From Nageia nagi (lineage: Eukaryota; Pinophyta), in assembly GCA_050084985.1 (NCBI GenBank), contig JBITNC010000001.1:163990001-164054000 (forward strand): a stretch of 64,000 nt of DNA, read 5' to 3'. The notes beneath the pieces were generated by a model. It was not told the DNA's origin. It did no database searches and saw only the letters and a list, made by a program, of their open reading frames with translations. The position numbers and the translations under genes are program-made. Positions 57,397-64,000 of the stretch are shown piece by piece (the stretch's first letter is position 1; the number at the start of each line of letters is the position of its first letter).

Positions 57397-60300
57397 TCAG
57401 CTTCGATGGTAGAAAGTCACAGTAGGTTGCTTCTTGGAAGCCCAAGAGATAGCACCTGAACCAATGCTAAACACATATGCAGAGGTTGATTTTCTATCAT
57501 CTCTATCTCCCCCATAATCAGAATCTGAGAACCCTGAGAGAACAATCGAGGGCACTTGGGAATACTTAAGAGCAAGATCCTTTGTCCCTGCGACATACCT
57601 CAAGATTTGCTTAACAGCATTGAGGTGTTCAACATATGGTTTTTGCATGAATCGTGCCATCAGATTTACTGCAAAGGTAATATCAGGACGAGAGATAGTC
57701 AGATACAGAAGACTACCAATCAATTGTCTATAAGCTGTAGCATCAGCCAACTGAGAATCTGAGCTCAATGAGACAACGATTCCAGGAGAAACAGGTATTG
57801 CAGCATATTTGCACTCCTCCATTCCAAACTTTTGCAAGATGTCTGATATATACTTAGATTGACTAAGATAAGTACAATCTTTGTGTTGGTATACTTGCAT
57901 CCCAAGATAGTAATGCAATAGACCTAGATCAGTCATTTCAAATGTTGCCTTGAGTTTGGAGATGCACTCTTGGATGATTTCAATATTATTGCCTGTGATG
58001 AGAAGATCATCCACATAAAGGAGTATTATGACCACGTCTTGTCCTTGATTGAGTACATATAGATCTGAATCTGAGAAGCACTTGGAAAAACCAATATCTG
58101 CAAAGAATCCTGAAATTTTCTTGTACCATGCTCTAGGTGCTTGCTTAAGTCCATACAAAGACTTCTTTAGCTTACACACAAGAGACTCTTTTCCTTCTGG
58201 AATAAATCCTTCTGGTTGATTCATGTAGATTTCAACATCCAAGTCCCCATTGAGAAATGCACTTTTGACATTAAGTTGAAAAGCTTTCCATCCTTGAGCT
58301 GCAGAAAGAGCAAGAATTATTCTGACAGTAGGCATCTTGGCTACAGGAGCAAAGGTTTCCTCATAATCAATACCATATTTCTGAGCGAATCCTTTGGCTA
58401 CTAACCTTGCCTTGTATTTTTCAATTTTTCCATCAGAATTGTACTTGACCTTGTATATCCATTTATTGCCAATCACATTTTTCTCATTGGGATAAGGAAC
58501 CAAATCCCAAGTTTCATTTTTCATGAGAGCCTCATACTCAACTTTCATAGCTTCCATCCAACACTCTTGCTTGGAAGCTTCTTTGAAGGTTGATGGTTCA
58601 TGCATATTATCAATTTTGGCAAATAAGGATTTATTCAAGGTCATACTTCTTGTAATTCTCTGTGCTGGAGAATTTTGCTCTTGTGGTGACTTCTCTACAT
58701 GCTCATCCAACCAGTTAGGTGCAGGCGAAGAATCATCTGTATCAGACACTTCAGCATGAGAGGTCGTATCCTCAGAAAGTTCATTGAACTTAACATCCCT
58801 AGAAATAAAGACTATTTTCTGGGATGAAGAGTAGAGCCTGTAACCTCTATGCTGATTATCATATCCCACAAAGATGCATTTTTCTGATCGTTTATCGAGC
58901 TTCTTTCTTTTCTCTGAGGTAATGAAGGCAAATGCATCACAACCGAAGATTCTGAAGTGTGAGAGGTTAGGTTTCTTTCCTGTCCATGCTTCATATGGAG
59001 TTTTACCTTCAACTGCCTTAGTAGGACACCTATTTAGGGTGTGAATAGCAGTGTGAACAGCTTCGCCCCATAAGAAACTAGGAAGGTTACCCAACATGCA
59101 TCTTGCCATTTCCATAATGGTGCGATTCTTCCTTTCAGCAACTCCATTTTGTTGAGGGGTGTATGGGATTGTGAATTGTCGCTTAATCCTGTGTTTAACA
59201 CAAAAGTTGTTAAACTCATTGCTATTATATTCACCCCCATTATCAGATCTCAACATTTTGATCTTAAAATCAGTTTGATTTTCAACAAGTGCCTTGAAGT
59301 CTTGAAACCTGTCAAAAGTTTGATCCTTGTGCTCAAGTAGATAACCAAATGTCATCCTACTGAAGTCATCAATGAAGGTCAGAACATAAGAAGCTCCACC
59401 TAGTGACTTAGTCTGAAAAGGACCCATCAAATCTGAATGCACAAGCTGAAGAGGACAAGTAGCCCGAGTTGCCTTATCTTTTTCAAACTTTTGCCTATGC
59501 ATCTTTCCTAGAATGCACCTTTCACAAAGACCAACTGTGGGTGAAATATTAGGTAAACCTTCCACAAGTTCTTGAGTTTTCATAGCTTGAATACTCTTGT
59601 GGTTAAGGTGTCCTAATCGTTGATGCCAAAGATTACCTTTTGAACAAACATTTGTAGCAAGACAAATCTTTGAAGGTACTTGATCCACAATATAAAGGTC
59701 ATTCTTTACTGATCCTTTCATCAAAGTGGCAAGTCCTTTCTTAACACACCAAGAGTGTGAGGTAAACTCAAATGAGCATCCTTTCCTTGTAATTTGAATC
59801 ACGGAGATGAGATTCATCCTTAGTTTAGGCACATAAAAGACATTGTCAAGAGTCTTTCCATGAATCTTCACACTTCCTATTCCGTGAACATCAAGGACTG
59901 TATTATCACCTATCACAACTGCATCCTTTTTGTACTTATGAAAGTTTTCAAACTTATCTTTTTCATAACACATGTGATTAGTGCATCCTGTATCGACAAT
60001 CCAATCATTTGAAATAGTTTGAGTCATTGAGTAGTAGGCAACAGAAGCAGCATGCTTGTTCTTCTTTTTATTATTGAAATTTCTCACATTTGCATTTCCT
60101 TTTCCTTTTTGAGCAAATTTCTTTTTGCGACAATCATATTCTTTGTGCCCAAAGATACCACAGAAGTTACAATTCCCATCAAACTTTTCCTGAGGTGTTG
60201 GATTGCTGGATCCTGCTTTGTCATTTCTGTGCCTGTAGTTGCCATGATTGTTGTTGTTGTTGCCCTTTTTGTCATACTTCTTGAAGGTAGATGAGGACTT

Positions 60301-60585
60301 GTTGTCTTTGAATTTGTAATGTTTGAACTTTTTCTTGAAAGGAGTTTTGGTTGCTCCTAGAGCAATGCTATGGTCCTTTGGAGAAAGGTTCAACATTTTC
60401 TTGTTCAAAGTTTCCTCATGCTTTAGAAGAAGTCTTGAAAGGTTATCAAGTGAGATGACATCTTCTTCATCATCGAGCCTTGTTTCCATAACTGTGACAA
60501 AGTTGCTGAACTTTGTAGTAAGGATTTGTAGAATGATGAATACCATGAACTCATCATTGATCCAGTTGCACCCACAACCAACCAG
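57397..60585 (-). pseudogene. Copia gag end, protease, integrase and reverse transcriptase
   Basis: A 1049-codon frame is counted from Met at 60546. Zinc knuckle CNFCGIFGHKEYDC is residues 126-139. Protease IVDTGCTNHM has its DTG at 185-187. Integrase zinc site is H308, H313, C341, C344 with catalytic D372, D435 and E471. RT has KYKARLVAKGF, then FQLNVKSAFLNG where residue 759 is Asn instead of the metal-binding Asp (codon 58270-58272), and LLYVDDLLI with YVDD at 844-847. The frame ends at 57397 after a frameshift just before RNase H. It is the same frame as gag, so originally one polyprotein. Protease and integrase look intact; RT should be inactive. Confidence 0.93.
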
Positions 60586-60978
60586 TTATGTCCTGAGGTT
60601 AATGATTTTGTTTAAGTAGATGGAGGCACTTTCATATTCACTTTGTCGATACTGCAACAACTTTTGTAGAATGGTAAACCTCCTTGAAAATTTGGACCCA
60701 AGGTAGATTTTCTTTAACCTATCCCAAGCTTCCTTTGCTGAAGTTGATGAAGAAATCATGAGAAGGACATCATCTGAAACTGCACGGTAAATCATAGAAG
60801 TTGCTAACTCATTCTTTGAGTTGTATACTTCAAGAGCCTTCTCATCGGTAGGAGCAACCACATCTTCACTAACTGTCTGCCATAGTTTTCTTGCTTGTAA
60901 CTCGGCTTTCATACGTGGTTCCCATATTCCAAAGTTGGAACCATCGAGTATGTGCTTGGGAACGAAGGTTTCAACCAT
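60586..60978 (-). pseudogene. Copia gag N-terminal part
   Basis: Starts at ATG 60978 with MVETFVPKHILDGSNFGIWE and includes SSSTSAKEAWDRLKKIYLGS, the UBN2-type gag core. It stops at TAA 60588-60586 within the conserved core. The next codons continue the same frame into the zinc knuckle, so this is a nonsense mutation rather than a normal gag end. The open frame extends upstream to 61038, but the Met at 60978 is the conserved start. Confidence 0.88.
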
Positions 60979-62369
60979 TGCTACAAAAAACAAATAAATA
61001 TGCAAATAAGAATGCACACTTTTACAATTTTTTTTCATCTATACATATAAAACATCTAATAAGCAAACATGTCCCACATGTGTAAACTCATTAACCACGA
61101 TCCATAGAAGGATAAAGTTGGGGTTGTTTTCTTGTATAGAATTAGGCCTTCACCTGGATGCCCGCAAGGTGGAGCCCAGGTACTACCAGTCCTCAACCAG
61201 TTCACCTTGGTCAGTGATATACTCTCACAAGGAGAAGTACTTACTATTTTCCAAGGATCCGACGTATCTTGGACCGGCCATTTTAATTATCTTGATTAAG
61301 GGTTTCAGTTTTCCTCCTAGGTTATCAGGATAATCCCTGAATGGACGTGCGGACATGTGGTATCACTACACACATGCCTGTCCACCTAATAGAGTTATGT
61401 CCAATCCAACAGAGGTCTTAGGGGCAATTAAGACGGACTTACCACCACTCGGTTCTTCGGACTAAAAGGGCTCCAGTCTGCCCTGTCCTCACCTCATGGC
61501 TCCCCAAACAAGTCATGTTGTGGAAAATACGTGCGGATGTATTCATTTTAGGGGTTACTTTTCACATTTTTGCGTATTGCAAGTATAAGCAAATGTGCAA
61601 AAAAATATAAAGTAAGGTGAAAAACACTCCATCCACACGAACTTGAAACCTTAAGAGGCCAAAAATTGAGTCCAATGGGTTTTGTTCTAACCCCTAAAGG
61701 ACTTTTACATTGTTCATATTTTTCTCATTTTATTCAAGCACTTAATGAATTAAACAAAGAACTAAGTCCTACTTAGTATTTAATTCAAAAACATGCATTG
61801 TATCATGACTTAAAAATTTAAGTAAGCATGCATCATGCATTAAAAATTTAAGTCCTAAGCATGTTTTATTCTTCAAATAAGATACATGCATCATATGCAA
61901 CATCTAGATAAAATGTAAGTAAAAAAAAAAAATTATACTAAGGCCCCCCTTTTTACTTAAATTGTTATCCCTTGTAACTATGCTTAAAGATGGCATATGC
62001 ATTTAAATTAAACATGCAATGTGGAGGAGTATATTAGAAATAGTCTAAGTACTCCTAAGGGCAGTTAATGGAGCAATTGACTTGGAAGCACTAAAAAAAA
62101 AGATACCTAAGTCAAGAATTAATTAAATGCTTTGTGGTTGGAAAATATGACTCCCCCCTTTTCCTTCTCACCAATGAGAGTATACGTTGCCAATGGTGCA
62201 TTGAAAAGATGCAAGTAGTTAAACATTAAAATTAGCCTCCTTTTTGGAAAAACTTTTATCCAACTAGGTTTGACTGAAATTAATGCTTGTAGTTATTGTA
62301 ATGGAGAGGAAAAATGTTTTAAGAGGGAAGAGAAAGAAAAAAAAGAAACACCTCAAAGTGATGTGTGAA

Positions 62370-63010
62370 ACAAAAAAAATGGAGGCAGGCGAGGGACCAA
62401 AGGCTCCTAGGGGCCAAAGTCGGCGAGGAGGCGGTAAGCGTGTGGGAAGGGGTGAACCAGCGCAGACCAGCAGGGCGGTAGAAGCGCGGGCGAAGGCGGC
62501 AGAGTGAAGGTCATAAAGGGCAAAACAAAAACGTTATGTTTTGATTTAACCAATCAACGCGTTGTGGTTGCTAGGTGTTTCCCAGATAAGAGAGATCCGA
62601 TTTCCCTCTGCAACCTGTTACACAGTGGTTTGAAGTAATATCTTTCATACAGAATGCAACATGAAATGTGGAGGACAGTGGAATGCTGGCGGCAGGGGTT
62701 GCTGAGCAACAAACAGCGGACGCTCTGCATGTCGGCTCCTCCTCCTTGCACCACCAGGCAGCGTCGGTGATGTAGTGGCATGTTGGTGTGGTGTACAGCA
62801 GGCCATGCAACGACTACAAACAAACTGGGGTCTGCATCATGCGTTGTGGCAAAGAACTCACGTGCACAGCGTCAACCATGGTCGCAGGCTGTCGTGGCTT
62901 CCCAGTCGTGGGAGGAGGAGGCGAGCGGGAGGAGCATTCGCGGAGGCGGATGGGAGGCGATCGTGCGACGGAGGTGGCTCGCGCGGGAGGATGCCCCCGC
63001 GTTTTAAAAA
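62370..63010. other. GC-rich, CpG-rich block inside the copia leader
   Basis: This is the GC-richest stretch of the window, with CGGCG, GCGGGCG and GGAGGCGAGCGGG words and many CpG. Overlapping ORFs on both strands (for example 62283-62507 and 62775-63059) are typical of stop-poor GC-rich DNA and none resembles a known protein. The contrast with the flanks suggests captured sequence, but this is inference. Confidence 0.5.
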
Positions 63011-63206
63011 TTGGAATTTGACCCCCCCCAAAATAATATTTATTGTCTTTTTAATTTAATGTATATTGTAAACATTGTAAAACATGAATGAAATATATTT
63101 GCCCTAACCCGCTTCTTGATAATGATTTTGTTTTATTTATATTTTAAACCAGATTAATATATAAAAAATATATATAGATTACATTGTAAACAGGTTTAAA
63201 ATAGAA

Positions 63207-63214
<8 letters not shown>

Positions 63215-63237
<23 letters not shown>

Positions 63238-63239
63238 TT
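63215..63239. repeat. (TA)n microsatellite
   Basis: About 12 TA units following an A-run, in the A/T-rich part of the copia leader. Confidence 0.9.
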
Positions 63240-63767
63240 TTTATTTAAAATAAAACAAAAATATATATATAGAGATTATTTTGACTATAGTTTAAATCAT
63301 TTGAATATATATATTATGGTGCTACTAATATATGATTGTGCCCTTTTTAAAAAATTTGTCCTCCTTTCTATTTCAACAATAAAATATGAAAAAAAAATTG
63401 CACCTTCCTCCTTTTTTGATATTGTTCACAAAAGACTTTGCAAAAAATCTTTTCAATAAGATGCTAGCATAATATATTTTTGCTCAAAAGAAAAAAAAAC
63501 ATTTTCTTTGTACATTAAAAATAGATTACTAACATAAAAGTTTGTTAGTAAGAAGAGAATAGCAAAAATATATTATGGTATTGCTAAGACATTGAGCTAG
63601 CATAATCATACAAAAGATTAGTATCATAATGAACTTTGTTAAAGAAGGATAGAAGGTTATACCTTTGCAAACCTTTTACCTCACAATGAAGAATGAAGAT
63701 CTCCAAAGTTGAGAAGGATGAAGCACTTCCAAGATGTAGCTTCCACACCAAAAGAGCTTCCTCAACG

Positions 63768-63782
63768 TGGCTCTGATACCAA
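63768..63782 (-). other. Primer binding site of young copia element
   Basis: TTGGTATCAGAGCCA on the minus strand, one base from the LTR end. It is complementary to the 3' end of initiator tRNA-Met. Confidence 0.9.
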
Positions 63783-63783
63783 T

Positions 63784-64000
63784 TGAAGGATTGGAACTAG
63801 ATCTAAACAAATCCTCTAGGACCTTAGACTAGGAAACTCAAGTGTACACAAGATAACACATCTATAATTCTAAGAACATCATTCACACAATATGACACCA
63901 ATATAATGTGGTTCCTCCCTCCTTGGGAGTACATCCACAACTAGTTCTCTTATTCTCAAATCTATGTCTTTCTTACAACTATTCTCTAGCTCTCTCCTAC
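63784..64000 (-). repeat. 5' LTR of young copia element, partial
   Basis: 217 bp matching 55717-55933 with a single difference (T for C near 63969). The rest of the LTR lies right of the window. Confidence 0.93.

Larger units (their letters stand above)
60979..63767 (-). other. Unusually long (2.8 kb) 5' leader of the copia element
   Basis: Between primer site and gag start copia elements usually have at most a few hundred bases. Here there are 2.8 kb: a mixed-composition block at about 61090-61560 without ORFs, an A/T-rich stretch to 62300, a GC-rich block at about 62370-63010 and an A/T-rich stretch with a (TA)n run. It may be an expanded leader or a leader that took up other DNA; no terminal repeats or target duplications mark an insertion. 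Confidence 0.6.
55717..64000 (-). mobile_element. Young copia LTR retrotransposon, minus strand, right end cut by window
   Basis: Reading right to left: 5' LTR (64000-63784, partial), primer binding site, a 2.8-kb leader, gag, protease, integrase, RT, RNase H, a hairpin array, polypurine tract, and 3' LTR (56224-55717). The two LTRs differ at one base over 217 comparable bp, so insertion was recent. The polyprotein frame is continuous except for one TAA in gag (60588-60586) and one single-base frameshift near 57405. RT has lost a catalytic Asp. The target is LINE sequence; the left flank is AGGGT and the partner is outside the window. Confidence 0.93.

Noticed and set aside
58216-60619. Several + strand ORFs of 60-100 codons
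   Set aside because: All lie opposite the copia polyprotein on the minus strand and have no motif of their own.
62283-63059. Overlapping Gly/Arg-rich ORFs on both strands
   Set aside because: GC-rich DNA lacks stops by chance; no frame resembles a known protein and all frames look alike.

Overview
This window looks like a piece of a large, repeat-packed seed-plant nuclear genome, most likely a gymnosperm such as a conifer; that assignment is an inference. The one clear host gene is split by introns of 23.5, 7.7 and 8.5 kb that are stuffed with old LTR retrotransposons, LINEs, hAT elements and tandem repeats. The DNA is AT-rich, nearly all other long reading frames are transposon-derived, and nothing bacterial or organellar was recognised.

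Host gene: on the + strand, six exons (1961-2090, 25552-25787, 26380-26515, 34244-34320, 42869-42975, 43055-43155) join in a continuous frame with GT-AG junctions. They encode the last 261 residues of a TYW2-type tRNA wybutosine-synthesizing enzyme, the acp-transferase acting on G37 of tRNA-Phe. In plants this domain is the C-terminal part of a TYW3-kelch-TYW2 fusion, so the upstream exons should lie to the left of the window. The stop codon is at 43153 and a poly(A) signal lies about 40 bp beyond it.

Layout. 1-1960: LTR debris, then a copia 3' untranslated region with an array of hairpins, its polypurine tract and an LTR. 2091-25551 (giant intron): a full-length non-autonomous gypsy element (4424-9975) with a 30-bp minisatellite where RT/integrase should be; a gypsy protease fragment; hAT debris; a complete but decayed copia element with a perfect CATTC target duplication (13779-18958); a solo LTR (about 19299-20479); and a non-autonomous hAT element with a perfect 8-bp target duplication (23363-24255). 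26516-34243: a SINE, LINE pieces, a minus-strand LTR candidate followed by a ~190-bp tandem array, and a copia-type LTR with PBS. 34321-42868: a minus-strand gypsy-type LTR and two further tandem arrays (36.3-36.9 kb and 38.2-38.9 kb).

43156-64000, downstream of the gene: LTR fragments, a gypsy element with a 658-bp tandem duplication of LTR/leader/gag start, a BED/hAT transposase pseudogene on the minus strand, and a LINE. A young copia element on the minus strand (55717 to beyond the right edge) is inserted into the LINE. Its LTRs differ at one base over the 217 bp that can be compared. Its polyprotein is nearly intact but has one nonsense codon, one frameshift and an Asp-to-Asn change in the reverse transcriptase active site.

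Most notable signals: two copia 3' UTRs each carry an array of short hairpins just upstream of the polypurine tract, with variable, compensated stems and a conserved loop. A 30-bp CACGTTGG repeat is shared between the LTRs and the interior of a gypsy family. The 3' splice site of TYW2 exon 5 is tandemly duplicated. All identifications come from reading the sequence; no database search was run.
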